Assembly: GCA_009760855.2 (NCBI GenBank) | Contig: WPIO01000127.1 | Coordinates: 112,501-176,500, forward strand | DNA: 64,000 nt | Origin: Cristatella mucedo | Taxonomy: Eukaryota > Bryozoa > Phylactolaemata > Cristatellidae | Direction: 5' to 3' | Shown here: one piece after another, positions 14,503 through 27,544 of the stretch | How the letters are laid out: each line of letters begins with the position of its first letter | Position numbering within the stretch: position 1 is the stretch's first letter | Position numbers and translations under genes: made by a program | Notes under the pieces: generated by a model | Told to the model about the DNA's origin: nothing | What the model saw: only the letters and a program-made list of their open reading frames with translations | Database searches by the model: none

Positions 14503-15020
<518 letters not shown>

Positions 15021-16139
15021 CGAAAGTGCATACGCGATCTAAAGTGCCCGCCGACTGCAGCTAACGTAATACACCGTCGAGTGTCGAGTGGCTACTGAGA
15101 TACGACCTGAGCACTCCTGCTGCTGCTACTCGGTGAGCTGCTTCCAGGTGAGCTGCTGCGGTTTGGCTAAGATGAAGCTGGAGGCGACTCGAGAACTGCA
15201 GGAGCAGCAGAAACCGCAGCCGAAGCGGCTTGCACGAAATCCACGCGCAGCTGCAGCTGCCTCTCTCTGCAGCGTCTCTCTTGTTCGCGTCTCTCTGAGG
15301 CGTCTCAGCTCGAGGCTCAGGCGACAGCGTGGCGTCTCGTAGCGCTAGGACCAGCCCGCTCCCCCCCCCCCGCAGGGCTCTCGAGGTGGCCGGCGGTGAG
15401 AGATGGGCGGAGCTGTGGCCGCTGCGTCCGAGGCGAGGGGCTCCGCCATTGCCTCGACGCACCGGGATAACGATCTTAGCGCTCTGACGCTCCTCGGACT
15501 CGGCCGATGTGGAGCCGTGCTGCCGCGCTGCCTTCGTCTTCAGGCACCGCGGGCGGCGGCCGCGTCTGTCCCATAACGTAGTCTCTCTGTCGCGCCTATC
15601 ACTCTGGGACCGTCGCCTGACCAGTGCTCAAGATTCGGTTTCGCGAGCTGTCACCTCTACAGCCACCGCCACCACTTCCGCCGTAGCGGCGTGCTGCTCA
15701 AGGTCATCGGCGGGTTGTCGACGGGTGCTTCTTTCGGGCGTCGACGGAGGACGTGTGCCTCGCGGCAGCGACGGCGTCGCGAAGCGATGGCGGCGGTAGC
15801 TAGGGGGGGGGGGCATCCAGATTTCGCGCCCGCCCCTCCCTCCCCCCCCCCCCCCCCCCCCGCTGCTCGATGAGTGCGGCCCCAGTGCAGGACGACGCCT
15901 CCCCCCTCTCACCAGCTCAGCTCGCCGGCTGCAGCGCCGGGGGGGCGGCCATCGCGGAGCTATTAATCATGGCCGGAAGCAGGGGATCAAGCGAACGGAT
16001 CCGCTCAGCGTACTTACCGCCAAAACAGCTCTCCCAGGGTGTGCGAGAATGATGATAAATTCGCATCCGCCCAGAAGTCTCCGCTGATAACAAGCCTAAA
16101 GAAGTAAGAGCCGCCTCAGAGAGAAAGAGAAAGGAAGAC

Positions 16140-16141
<2 letters not shown>
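15021..16141. other. CpG-rich block with poly-C/G runs
   Basis: G+C-rich sequence with C-runs at about 15360-15372 and 15843-15861 and many CpGs. Open frames overlap in all phases with no recognisable protein. It could be a promoter or first-exon island. Confidence 0.4.
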
Positions 16142-16534
<393 letters not shown>

Positions 16535-16741
16535 TCCTCACGCGGCCAGCGCCGAGCCGACGGCCGAACAGGGGGGGGGGGGGCGGGACGGCGACGAGCA
16601 CCCGCAGTAGCGGGACTCCTGCTGTCGGCGCTACACCGACGTGACGGCCGCGAGTACGAGCGGCTGCCACCGACTGCTACCACCTCTTTCCCCTTTTCTC
16701 CACCTCTCTCTCGCTTCTACTTTATACCCCACGCTCTCCTT

Positions 16742-16743
<2 letters not shown>

Positions 16744-16810
<67 letters not shown>

Positions 16811-16847
16811 GTCATTCTGTCTGTCTCTCTGTCTGTCTGTCCGTCTG

Positions 16848-16883
<36 letters not shown>

Positions 16884-16884
16884 G
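16744..16884 (+). repeat. (CT)n array, inverted partner of the preceding (GA)n
   Basis: CT repeat with a CTGT-rich middle. The 209-bp spacer between the arrays is G+C-rich and includes a 14-G run near 16570. Confidence 0.95.
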
Positions 16885-16899
16885 CTCCTCCTACTTTCT

Positions 16900-17440
16900 C
16901 CCCCACGCTCTCCTTCCTCTCAATCCCTCTCGCTCATTGCCTCTCTTCTCTCTCTCTTCTCTCGCATCTACACTTACTTTTTTCCATCTCTCTCTCAACT
17001 CACTTTTCTCACCTTCGCACTCTAACGCCTCGCTCTCTCTTGAGTGCGACCGCGGGGCGACGCTGCGCCAACGGAGGAGGCAAGAACGGAGCGACGCCGC
17101 GCCGGCGGGAGGATGAGAAGAGGTGGTGGCTGCTGCTGCGGCGGCGGCGGCTCGCACTTCGCCCGCAGGTGCTTTCTGTGCGTACCACGTGACTGGGCTG
17201 CTGCTGCTGCGGCCGCTCCGCCCGCTCGCCCGGGCGGATCGGCCGCACCGCTCGTAGCCGCCTCTGCCTTCGAGATAGCGGCGGCGGCGGCTTGCATTGT
17301 TGACGTTAAAGAGGGCTGGGAGGCCGCGGTGACCGTCGGGCTCCGTCGGGCGCCGCCGCCGCTGCCGGCCAGCGCCAGGCCGGCAAGTTTTGACAAGAGA
17401 GCTGGGCGTCCGAGGCGCTACCCCCCCCCCCAGCTATGCA
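16900..17440. other. CpG-rich block, no gene recognised
   Basis: Contains CGG/GCC repeats and a poly-C run at 17421-17430. Minus-strand alanine-rich frames begin only at non-ATG codons and have no recognisable domain. Confidence 0.4.
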
Positions 17441-18689
17441 GACGGTGAGGGCCTGACTCGTTAGCTAAGGCCTCTGACCAGGAACTGCACGCCTCGTTGC
17501 GGGGTCGGTGGGTCCGCGCAATGTTAATCGCACGAAAATTGATTCATATTGCAATGCCATTTTCCACTTCTAAAGCACGTAGGACGCCAATACCTCCTGG
17601 CCAAGAAACGGCGGTCACGTGCCGCACCGCGCGGTGGTCACGTGCTGAGCCTCTTGGAGCCTCTGGTACTCTCTCGGCCTTTGAAGAGCTGCTCGAGTTT
17701 CTCTGCTCAATTTGGATGCAGATTTATTTTTAAAGGCGTGGGTCTAAAGCGACCACTGGCCTTTGCCGGCGAATTTTCAGTTTATTTTTGTTTTACGAGT
17801 TAAATTAGCAGTTGAAGTGACTACTTAAAATAAATATAAGAATTCATTAAAAAGTTTTTAGAGAAGCTCAAGAGCAATTCCAAGTAAGTTTGAAGTGTAG
17901 CCCATGACCTAGTAATAAGCTAATTAGCGTCAAGGTTTTGTTCTCCTGCCAACGTCCTGGCCATGCACATGGCTTTAGGGGTGGCTACCATCCTTCGGCC
18001 TTGGCCTCTGACCGAGTGCCACGACGTCACTGCACTTGGCAAGCCGTTCCACCTCCGTGCACTTGACATTCGCCTAAGTGAGCGGTCTCATTACGCAAAG
18101 CCTTTCCGGGACACATCAGTTAGAGGTTTAGGGCTTCTGCTGCTTCTGCTAAATCGTCCGATGGCTCGCCGTTCGTCTCCTTATTTGATATTTGGGGCGT
18201 TCGTGGTATGATAACGTTTCAGGCTAGGCTGCTGACGACAAAGCTTCAGAAGAAAAGGCTCGTACTTGGCAGCGTGCGGCGGGCAACCTTCTCCTCGGCG
18301 TGTCGCGGCTGTCTCATCTGCACTCGGGCACTCGCCCTTCCGTACGACACGTCTTCCGGTCTTCGCTGCCTATCGTATCCTAATTTGCATTTGTTATGCC
18401 AGCCAGTGCCGTGCCTACATAGCATATTTTCTGGCTGTATGTATACAGTCTGTACAAGTTCTTACGCAATGTTAACAAATGTATACGATTTATGCATGCA
18501 ATGAATTCAATTTATGTATGTAGTTTATGTATACCATAGGCACTCGCTATTTGTACGCCTTAGTATTCGTCCGAATCCATGGTTACTGTCCTACACCCGA
18601 ACTTGTACGTACGCGTAAGTACCGGTAAGTCCGTAAGTATATTTTTTACTCTACGAAGCCGCGCAGCCTAAGTGGGTGCAAGAAAAGAG
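17441..18689. other. Intergenic, nothing recognised
   Basis: Short frames only. A+T rises after 17700. Confidence 0.5.
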
Positions 18690-18825
18690 AGCTCGCTGTA
18701 GCACTACGCCCGAGTTGGAAGACATGTGGAAAAGTGGTATTAAGTTCCACAGTCTAGAACCCACACAGTAAAGGCTACTGTCACCAACGGTCGGTTTTGA
18801 TAAGTCAAATAAGTAAATAATAAAT

Positions 18826-18995
18826 AAATCCTAGCTGATTAAACAGCCTCTTTTTTTTTAGCGACAGAAGAGCCTTTACGGCTATCACCACCGCTTGCAG
18901 TGGTGATAAAGGGTCGCCCACCGCAGGAATCGAACCCACGACCTCGGGACCGAGGTCGTGAAAGCAACCGCGTTACTTAGTGTGCCATCACGGCT
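18826..18995 (-). mobile_element. SINE-2 copy
   Basis: Read on the minus strand: AGCCGTGATGGCACACTAAG, the palindrome CACGACCTCGG/CCGAGGTCGTG, B box GGGTTCGATTCC, body, then GGCTGTTTAATCAGC at the 3' end. 29136-29310 is a close relative. Confidence 0.85.
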
Positions 18996-19048
18996 GTAGA
19001 ATAGATATGTTATTGTCCTGGGAGGACATGAGGGCACGAGGAGGCTGA

Positions 19049-19101
19049 AAGAGATTAAGTTCCATAAGGGCGCTACATAAATTTATTATTATAATTATCT
19101 T
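19049..19101 (+). mobile_element. Solo LINE-A/SINE-1-type 3' tail
   Basis: GAGATTAAGTTCC, AAGGGCGCTACATAAAT and then ATT repeats: only the last 50 bp of the element, inserted in LINE-B. Confidence 0.7.
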
Positions 19102-19758
19102 AAAAACGGTACCACAGTTCAAGCAAGGTATAGAAGTGCTAATCTACGGCGGGCCTTGTCACGTCAGAGTAGGAACTTTACTCTGGGTCTGTTGATCGTA
19201 CGGGGGCTGTCACAGCTCTCTAGAAGTGAAGACATAAGGCTTCATTTTTCGATTTAATATTTAACATTGCAGCCATATCTATGACTGACTGACGCGTTTT
19301 AATTGTTTTTTTTTGTACTGTTTGCGCTGCCGCCGATACAGACTAGCAGTCTAGCTCCGGTCTAGACACAGACAGGAAGCTGATAAGATCGTTAGCCTGC
19401 CACTGCTGCGTAGGTATTCGCTAATCCTGGACATGAATCAAACTTAATGACTGGCTACAAAGGCGGTCTTCCGATTGAAGCTTTTAACCGGCCAGCTTCG
19501 CAGTCTTCGCCGACTCTCGCGCGACGACTGCTCGCCCAGTCGACGGTCTGAGCCGCACTAAGCCGCTGCCAATTAGTGGAGCTAAGCCCGACGTTTAAGG
19601 TTTCCTATGAAGAGGAGGAGTTCCTGTTGAACGTCGTTCGGCGTATTAAAATCGGCCGTCACCCAAGCACAGGCGTGTCTGCAACGCAGCCTTTCTTTCG
19701 GTTTTGTCCGTCGCTGCGCGGCCGAAGACTCCGATGACTTGAATGACGAGCACAGCGA

Positions 19759-19803
19759 CGAAGTACAAAGGTCGCGTCCGAAGGTCGCGACCTTTGTACT
19801 TCG
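19759..19803. repeat. Inverted repeat, 18-bp perfect arms, 9-nt loop
   Basis: CGAAGTACAAAGGTCGCG at 19759-19776 is the exact complement of 19786-19803. Confidence 0.9.
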
Positions 19804-20477
19804 GAAGTGGTAGCCGAAGCTTTCCCCCGAATCGCTTTCCAGAGAGGGCTCTGCCAATATATGCATATAAATGGAGAGCAGCAAAAAGACCAACCAAGAG
19901 CCCCCCGCCACGTCCTTGCGGAGAGCTCAGCGAGTGGAGAGCTCTCGCCGGATGATGATGACACTCTAACCCGTCAATGCGCGACTTGGATTGGACATGA
20001 CCGAACGAATGGGATTCGAGCCAAGCCGCAGTCGCCTCAGCCGGGTCGGTTGTTGCTTTCGATCGTTTGATTAGGATTAGGCCTACACGCTATAGCCAAC
20101 GCGTCCTCATTCGGGCACGAACTCGCTAACTGTACAGCCGACTTCGCGTTGGTACTGTTTTCCCGGCCCTTATGTGTATGTATATATATATATATCTCCG
20201 TATATAAATACAAATAAATAAATAAATATATATATATATATATATATATGTGTATCCTTATCCAAGGACCCAGATATAAATAGACATTAAAAGGCAAAAA
20301 ACGTCAAGGGGCAGCCGCCCAAATGAAAAGTCGTAATACAGTGGCCAGTCCACAGGCAGACATCAAATGGCCACAAGATGGCCATTACGTAAACATTTTC
20401 CGCGAGTGTAGCTTGCGATCTCAGGCCGCGCGAGTCTCCGAAACATACCCGATAGCCTCTGAAACGTACCCGTGAGC

Positions 20478-20552
20478 CTCGTCAGGTAGGCTGGTCACAT
20501 GTACAGGTAGGCTGGTCACATGCATAGGTAGGCTGGTCCACATGTATAGGTA
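20478..20552 (+). repeat. Short tandem repeat, about 21 bp x 4
   Basis: Units of AGGTAGGCTGGTCACATG with variable ends (TACA, CATA, TATA). Confidence 0.85.
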
Positions 20553-20698
20553 GGCTTTTCGCTGTGGCCCGTCGCCACCTGGATGAGCCCCTGCGCAGCG
20601 GAGCGTGCAAAGCCGTCCTGCAAAGAATAGCCTCGATGGCAGTGGATAATTTGGTGCCGTTTGGTGCCATTTCGCATACAAGCGCCGGCCGCCACTTA

Positions 20699-21215
20699 AC
20701 AATATTAATAGCCCATTTGATATATCACTATCAAAGAACTCAATCTCATTTAAGGCACTTTACATTTGCTGTTAAGGAAGCATGATCGAGTGGTTAGCGG
20801 TAGCATGCTCAATGAACGACAAGCGTAACTTGGTCAGGGGTGTTATTGGCAGAGTCAGCATGCAAGTATGGTTAGTGGCAGCATGCAGTGTCAGCACGTA
20901 TTGGCACATGAAGCATGAATCACAGGGACCCAGTAAACGCTGTGATAAGTAGATGCGTTTTAAGTTTCTCTTCCAGTGTGGTCAAGTCAGGAGATGTCGT
21001 GACGCAAGTCGGAAGTGAGTTCCAGGCTTTGGAAGCATGCGAACTAAAGGCAGGGTCTCCGAAGACTTTTGAGGTTCCGTACGAGGTACGGGTAGCGATT
21101 AGATTCCGAAAAGCGGATGGTACGATTCTTAGTCTGGCGTGGCAGTAGATCTGATAGGTAGGCTGGAGTCAAGGAATGGAGGAACCTAAAAGTTAGTGAC
21201 CGAACCCCATGTATC
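20699..21215 (-). mobile_element. LINE-A 3' fragment
   Basis: Shares the UTR blocks (CATGATCGAGTGGTT, GGTCAGGGGTG, CAGCATGCAAGTATGG on plus). The C-terminal coding remnant includes PAYLSDL on the minus strand. The tail is degenerate near 20700. Confidence 0.8.
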
Positions 21216-22572
21216 GTAAGGTCTGCAAATGACTCTATCCTCTCGTCCTCCACCTCCTCGAATTGTTCGAGTGGGCAAACAGGCTTGCTAGCAATTTCCA
21301 CGATGACGAAAACTCGCGGAGTGATTTTGCGCGATTCGTTCTCGAGCATTCAGCAGCGACTTTGCTACGCGGCCCCTTCGTCAGAGCAGCAGCGTCGACC
21401 GACCGAGCTCGCATTCCGCTCGAGGCTGCACGAAGCAGCACGAACGCTGCTAAATGCTCGGCGCTAAATCCACCAGTCTCTCTCTCTCTCTCGCGCGCGC
21501 TCTCTCTCTCTCTCTCCTTCTCTGCATTCGAAACGATTGCTCACATTTACAGACGGGTGCATTCAAAAAGGATGGTGGTGAAGACGCAACGGGCAGCAGC
21601 AGCGTCTGCAAACGGCCGGCCAACTTCTATCTGCGTTCATCTCAGCTATGACGCCGGTTGAGTTCTTGCAATCCATCACTGAGCCGTTTTTAGAAGATAT
21701 ATTCCAATTTAGCGTATATAATAGTGTGTGATTACATCTCGGACGGCGCTAGCTCGGGCAATATCGTTGGTCCGCTCACGTACCTCACCCAACGTCTCGT
21801 ACGCCGCTGAATTAATTAGCCGCTTGGTGGAGGATCCAATACTCAGTTTGTCAGACAGCCGTTAAGGAGCGACGTATTGGGCTGATCTACCGCGAACCCT
21901 CAGCTTAAATAGCGATGGCGTAGTACTCGCAGCTTTGTTTAGAGTGCGTCTACTAATTTTAAGGCCATCCAGCTTCTGCGTTGTAGCAAAATTGTACTGA
22001 AACGTAGTATGTACTACAGCCTGTGGATTGTAGCACAGCTGGGTCGCCCTAGCTGTGCGATTAAGTGCAAGCGGTCTGCTGGAGTGACGAATGCATGCGA
22101 CCAAACGCTACCTAATGAGTGCATGCATCAATTTTCAAAGTAATCAGCATGCACGCGCTAGAGGAAAATGGACCGAAAAGTTCCGCAGCCCGCCTCACCA
22201 CGAGGCGGGTCCACTCGGTTCTCTGCGAAGTCGGTGTTTGTGAGAGTGCGACAGCAAATTGCAAAGCAATTTTTCTGACGCTCCCTGCGCGAACTGTGCT
22301 GTCTTTTCCAAAGTTTTTATTAGGACCTGTAGCAACTAAGCTTTAGCAGATTGCGGTGGATCGTTACAGTATATCCTCGCTATAGCTCGCTAAAAGTAGT
22401 AACAAGTAAACGTCGAGTTATGTGGCGGCAAAAAAAGAGCGTTAGCGGCTATCGCTCCACTTTCGCCATTTCTGCCCGCTGCCAGACTTTAACCTGCGAG
22501 CTGCACCGCGAAGTGCGAGTGCCATACCCATAGGCTACGACCTAGGGGTAAGGGTGAAGGTCAAGACTGATT
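21216..22572. other. Intergenic; short CT tract
   Basis: A CT/CG-rich tract at 21476-21520 and an 8-bp-arm hairpin (CCCGCCTC/GAGGCGGG) at about 22188-22208. Frames here have no recognisable product. Confidence 0.45.
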
Positions 22573-22720
22573 CAAAAGCCTCGTTTATTTGGCGGCAGAG
22601 GAGCCTCATCGGCAATCGCCGCGCTTGCAGTGGGAAACAGAGGATTGCCTGCCGCACGCGACTCGAACCCACGTGACCTGGGCTGTGAAGTGCGAATACC
22701 GTCGGCCTGGGCCAAGATGC
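22573..22720 (-). mobile_element. Divergent SINE-2-like copy
   Basis: The minus strand has a B box (GTGGGTTCGAGTCG) and the downstream order of SINE-2 (TGCAAGCG, CGGCAATCG-like, GAGGCT), but it is much diverged. Confidence 0.5.
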
Positions 22721-23840
22721 CGGTGACTTCCTCCGTACGAAGCCGTATGCTGTCTGCATCGCCACAGAATCGCCACAGAAGGCTGAGCGATGGGTGGCAA
22801 GTTGGACCGATTTATATTTATTTTATTTTATTTATACCGATTTATATTTATTTATATTTATTTGTGCTGAAAGCTCGTGCTGCTCGCGGCGGTGAGCATG
22901 CGGCCATGGTATCCGATGAAATGCTCAGTCCCATGAAACCAAGTAAAAGTGAGCAGGCGATTGCTGAGTCAGGATGACAGTCGAGAGCATCTTAGCGGAC
23001 TCGAGGTAAGGATGAAGGGTGACATTTAAAAAAAGAAAATTGATGCAAGTGCCATTTTTAACAGCCCGACAGAAGACGTCGTCATCGTACAAGAGCCGTA
23101 GAAGTGAGTACCTAAAGTCAAGGACCCGCAGAGCCAACCTTCTGTAACCCACAATCTAATAAAATAAAGCGACAGCCCAATTTACTGTTCTGAGAAGAGC
23201 CGACGGCACAAAGAGCTGGCAAGCTTGTGCAGTAGATCACCTAGGCACGAGGCAGCTAAGTCGTGGCTGGATCATGGCTGGGTCGTCATTGCAGGTAATT
23301 TAGGTCAGACTATGAGTTTTTGCCGGTATTCATTGATCGATGGTCATCATCGCAGCTTATTTAATAAAAGAGAGACGTGACTAAATTTCCCGGAGTTATT
23401 TCCCGCCGCAGAGCCACGGCAGGCGGCCATTGGAAGCCCTAACCGTTGAGATCTACTGGTCGGTTCGACCGCTTCCTATACCTAGTTATGATAGTCCAGC
23501 GTAGAGAGAATCTGGAGGCGGATATAAGGCCAGCCATTGCAATAAATTGTTACTAATCTTGGACAGGAAATAAATGCAGATTAGCTGAAGACGCGGTCTG
23601 CTGATGAATAAAACTATTAAATTAATTGGAGCGCCTTCGAAAAGGGCACTAAATACGAGCTCTCGATAATGGCCGCGCCGTATCTGCACCTACAAGGGCA
23701 AAAGGGCAAAGTAACTTCTTCCAACCGCACGTTCACATTTGTGAGGAGGGGTTCGGTCCTTTTATTATTGTTCTTATTTTTTATATTATATTATATATTT
23801 TAATTTTTTATTTATCATTCTTTAATTCGGTAGTTTTTAT
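22721..23840. other. Intergenic, A+T-rich, nothing recognised
   Basis: Contains (TTTAT)n at about 22810-22862 and an A+T-rich stretch at 23755-23830. Confidence 0.5.
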
Positions 23841-25036
23841 GTAATGTAATGTATCTCCGTCTGGAATTCATCAAAGCCATCAAGACTATGTGGGTGTTAC
23901 GCAGGAGTGTCTTGTATAGCGCATTCACAGCCTAAGCGGCTTTCGTTACGCATTCGGTGGCCAACAGACTTCGTCTCACACAGCAATGAATGAGAAAGTG
24001 GGAAGGATAGCAGTCAGGAGAGCAGTTGAGGTAGTGAGTAGCGTGGAAGTAGCAGCTCAGGACCGCCGGAAAGGATGAGCCACAGTCGGCAGCAGGAGAG
24101 AAGATGTCGTTGCGTAAGAATCGTGGAAGCGATTTCCACAGACCTGCACAGCTAAAGCTTCTGTCGCCAACGGTCTTTAATCGGAGTGATGGAACAGCTA
24201 ATTTATTGTCCATACAGGCCCCGAAGGGGCGAAAAGGCTGAAACTGGTGCAACAATTCAGCTAGGTTTCGAAGAAGCCAAGCCATGGCGGGCCTTGTGGG
24301 TCAGCCTAAGAACTTTGCTCTGTATTCGTTGCTCAACCGGCATCCATCCTAGCTCTTTTAGCTAAAGAGACACGTGGTCAAACCTCTGGGACTTGAAGAC
24401 TAGCCTTGCAGCCATATTCATAGCCAGCTGCAGTGATCTAGTTGCTTTCTTTGGTAGCCCAACCAAAAGGGAATTACAATAATGAAGCCGATACAGAACT
24501 AAGGAGCTAGTTAAATTTTTTGCTTCTATGGAAGACAGCTCCCAATCTTAGATAGAGATCGGACGTGATGGTTAGCTGTAGAAGCAATCTCCTGAATGGT
24601 TTTTAAAATGTATGCAGCTGTCGAAAACGGCACCTAAATTTCGAGCACACGGTGATGGTCGCACAACAGCATCACCTATTAGATGAGCAAAGCCTTTTAA
24701 TCCAGCCACACGCTTAGGGTGTCCTATGAGCAGCAGTTTATCATCACCTAGCTTAAGGAAATTGGCCAACATCAAGGATCAAATGCGAACACTTTGCATG
24801 TGCCCAGTTTGAAAATAGCTGCAGCTGATTTCGAGGTTCTGACAGATAAGTACAGCTCGACTTCGTCGGCATAAGAATAAGTGTTAGCTAATGCATTGAA
24901 CCAGAGTTCCCCGCAAGCGCTTTGTGTAAACGGAGACCAGACGCGGACAGAGAAGAGAAGAAGCTCTGGAAGCCGGTCGTGACATGGCGCATCTGACAGG
25001 ACGCTATGAAAGCGATCGAAAAAGTCCGATGCATAC
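23841..25036 (-). mobile_element. LINE-B, long copy truncated at the minisatellite
   Basis: The minus strand carries reverse-transcriptase remnants: TYSYADEVELYLSV (a decayed YADD box), NFLKLGDDKLLLIGHPKRVA, PCARNLGAVFDSCIHFKN, then NKLAVPSLRLKTVGDRSFSC and LPRFLRNDI. The 3' end is GGAGATACATTACATTAC at 23841. The YADE in place of YADD and many frameshifts mark it as dead. The 5' side stops where the 15-bp minisatellite begins. Confidence 0.85.
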
Positions 25037-27400
25037 AATACCAGAGCACGCTAAGCCAGAGCACGATAAGCCAGAGCACGCTAAGCCAGAGCACGGTAAG
25101 CCAGAGCACGGTAAGCCAGAGCACGATAAGCCAGAGCACGCTAAGCCAGAGCACGCTAAGCCAGAGCACGCTAAGCCAGAGCACGATAAGCCAGAGCACG
25201 ATAGGTCAGAGCACAATAAGCCAGAGCACGCTAAGCCAGAGCACGGTAAGCCAGAGCACGATAAGCCAGAGCACGCTAAGCCAGAGCACGGTAAGCCAGA
25301 GCACGGTAAGCCAGAGCACGATAAGCCAGAGCACGCTAAGCCAGAGCACGCTAAGCCAGAGCACGATAAGCCAGAGCACGGTAAGCCAGAGCACGATAAG
25401 CCAGAGCACGCTAAGCCAGAGCACGATAAGCCAGAGCACGATAAGCCAGAGCACGATAAGCCAGAGCACGATAAGCCAGAGCACGATAAGCCAGAGCACG
25501 CTAAGCCAGAGCACGATAAGCCAGAGCACGATAAGCCAGAGCACGATAAGCCAGAGCACGATAAGCCAGAGCACGGTAAGCCAGAGCACGCTAGGCCAGA
25601 GCACGATAAGCCAGAGCACGATAGGCCAGAGCACGATAAGCCAGAGCACGATAATCCAGAGCACGATAAGCCAGAGCACGATAAGCCAGAGCACGATAGG
25701 CCAGAGCACGCTAAGCCAGAGCACGATAAGCCAGAGCACGATAGGTCAGAGCACGGTAAGCCAGAGCACGATAAGCCAGAGCACGATAGGCCAGAGCACG
25801 ATAAGCCAGAGCATGATAAGCCAGATCACGATAAGCCAGAGCACGATACGCCAGAGCACGGTAAGCCAGAGCACGCTAGGCCAGAGCACGATAGGCCAGA
25901 GCACGATAAGCCAGAGCACAATAATCCAGAGCACGATAAGCCAGAGCACGATAAGCCAGAGCACGATAGGTCAGAGCACGATAAGCCAGAGCACGATAAG
26001 CCAGAGCACGATAGGCCAGAGCACGCTAAGCCAGAGCACGATAAGCCAGAGCACGATAGGTCAGAGCACGGTAAGCCAGAGCACGATAAGCCAGAGCACG
26101 ATAGGCCAGAGCACGATAAGCCAGAGCATGATAAGCCAGAGCACGATAAGCCAGAGCACGATAAGCCAGAGCACGATAGCTCAGAGCACGCTAAGCCAGA
26201 GCACGATAAGCCAGAGCACGATAAGCCAGAGCACGATAAGCCAGAGCACGATAGGCCAGAGCACGCTAAGCCAGAGCATGATAAGCCAGAGCACGATAAG
26301 CCAGAGCACGCTAAGCCAGAGCACGATAAGCCAGAGCACGGTAAGCCAGAGCACGATAAGCCAGAGCACGATAGGTCAGAGCACGATAAGCCAGAGCACG
26401 ATAAGCCAGAGCACGCTAAGCCAGAGCACGATAAGCCAGAGCACGATAAGCCAGAGCACGATAAGCCAGAGCACGATAAGCCAGAGCACGATAGGTCAGA
26501 GCACGATAAGCCAGAGCACGATAAGCCAGAGCACAATAATCCAGAGCACGATAAGCCAGAGCACGATAAGCCAGAGCACGATAGGTCAGAGCACGATAAG
26601 CCAGAGCACGATAAGCCAGAGCACGATAGGCCAGAGCACGCTAAGCCAGAGCACGATAAGCCAGAGCACGATAGGTCAGAGCACGGTAAGCCAGAGCACG
26701 ATAAGCCAGAGCACGATAGGCCAGAGCACGATAAGCCAGAGCATGATAAGCCAGAGCACGATAAGCCAGAGCACGATAAGCCAGAGCACGATAGCTCAGA
26801 GCACGCTAAGCCAGAGCACGATAAGCCAGAGCACGATAAGCCAGAGCACGATAAGCCAGAGCACGATAGGCCAGAGCACGCTAAGCCAGAGCATGATAAG
26901 CCAGAGCACGATAAGCCAGAGCACGCTAAGCCAGAGCACGATAAGCCAGAGCACGGTAAGCCAGAGCACGATAAGCCAGAGCACGATAGGTCAGAGCACG
27001 ATAAGCCAGAGCACGATAAGCCAGAGCACGCTAAGCCAGAGCACGATAAGCCAGAGCACGATAAGCCAGAGCACGATAAGCCAGAGCACGATAAGCCAGA
27101 GCACGATAGGTCAGAGCACGATAAGCCAGAGCACGATAAGCCAGAGCACGATAAGCCAGAGCACGATAAGCCAGAGCACGATAAGCCAGAGCACGCTAAG
27201 CCAGAGCACGATAGGCCAGAGCACGATAAGCCAGAGCATGATAAGCCAGAGCACGATAGGTCAGAGCACGATAAGCCAGAGCACGATAAGCCAGAGCACG
27301 ATAAGCCAGAGCACGATAAGCCAGAGCACGATAAGCCAGAGCACGATAGGTCAGAGCACGATAAGCCAGAGCACGATAGGCCAGAGCACGCTAAGCCAGA
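25037..27400 (+). repeat. 15-bp minisatellite, about 157 units, no indels
   Basis: Unit CCAGAGCACGATAAG with single-base variants (GCTAAG, GGTAAG, GATAGG, GATAGGT). Unit phase is kept for about 2.36 kb. Higher-order copies exist: variants recur at 615 bp (41 units) and partly at 315 bp (21 units). Because 15 is divisible by three, frames stay open and would encode pentapeptides (DKPEH, ISQST on plus; LWLIV, CSGLS on minus). I see no evidence that any is translated. Confidence 0.97.
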
Positions 27401-27544
27401 AGCCAGATCGATTGTCGCTCGCCATCGATCAGTCATCGATCGCGCCGTCGATCGTGCCGATCGAAAGCTGCTGGAAATTCGAACAGGACCAAGTTAGTGG
27501 CGTTACCGTCACAGTTGTTACTGGAGTTTCAGGAACGCCGAGCT

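Larger units (their letters stand above)
18690..19260 (-). mobile_element. LINE-B fragment with two nested insertions
   Basis: The LINE-B signatures are split. TGTCACCAACGGTCGG lies before 18826, and TTATTGTCCTGGGAGGA plus GGCACGAGGAGGCTGAAA follow at 19010. Between them sits SINE-2 (18826-18995). A SINE-1/LINE-A-type tail (19049-19101) splits the copy again, after which the LINE resumes at CAAGCAAGGTATAGAAG. Confidence 0.75.
19261..20698. other. Intergenic with hairpin and AT repeat
   Basis: No gene recognised. Contains a perfect 18-bp-arm hairpin at 19759-19803 and a (TA)n/(ATAA)n tract at about 20179-20250. Confidence 0.5.

Noticed and set aside
25037-27400. CRISPR array
   Set aside because: The repeats are contiguous with no spacers, and the DNA is eukaryotic.
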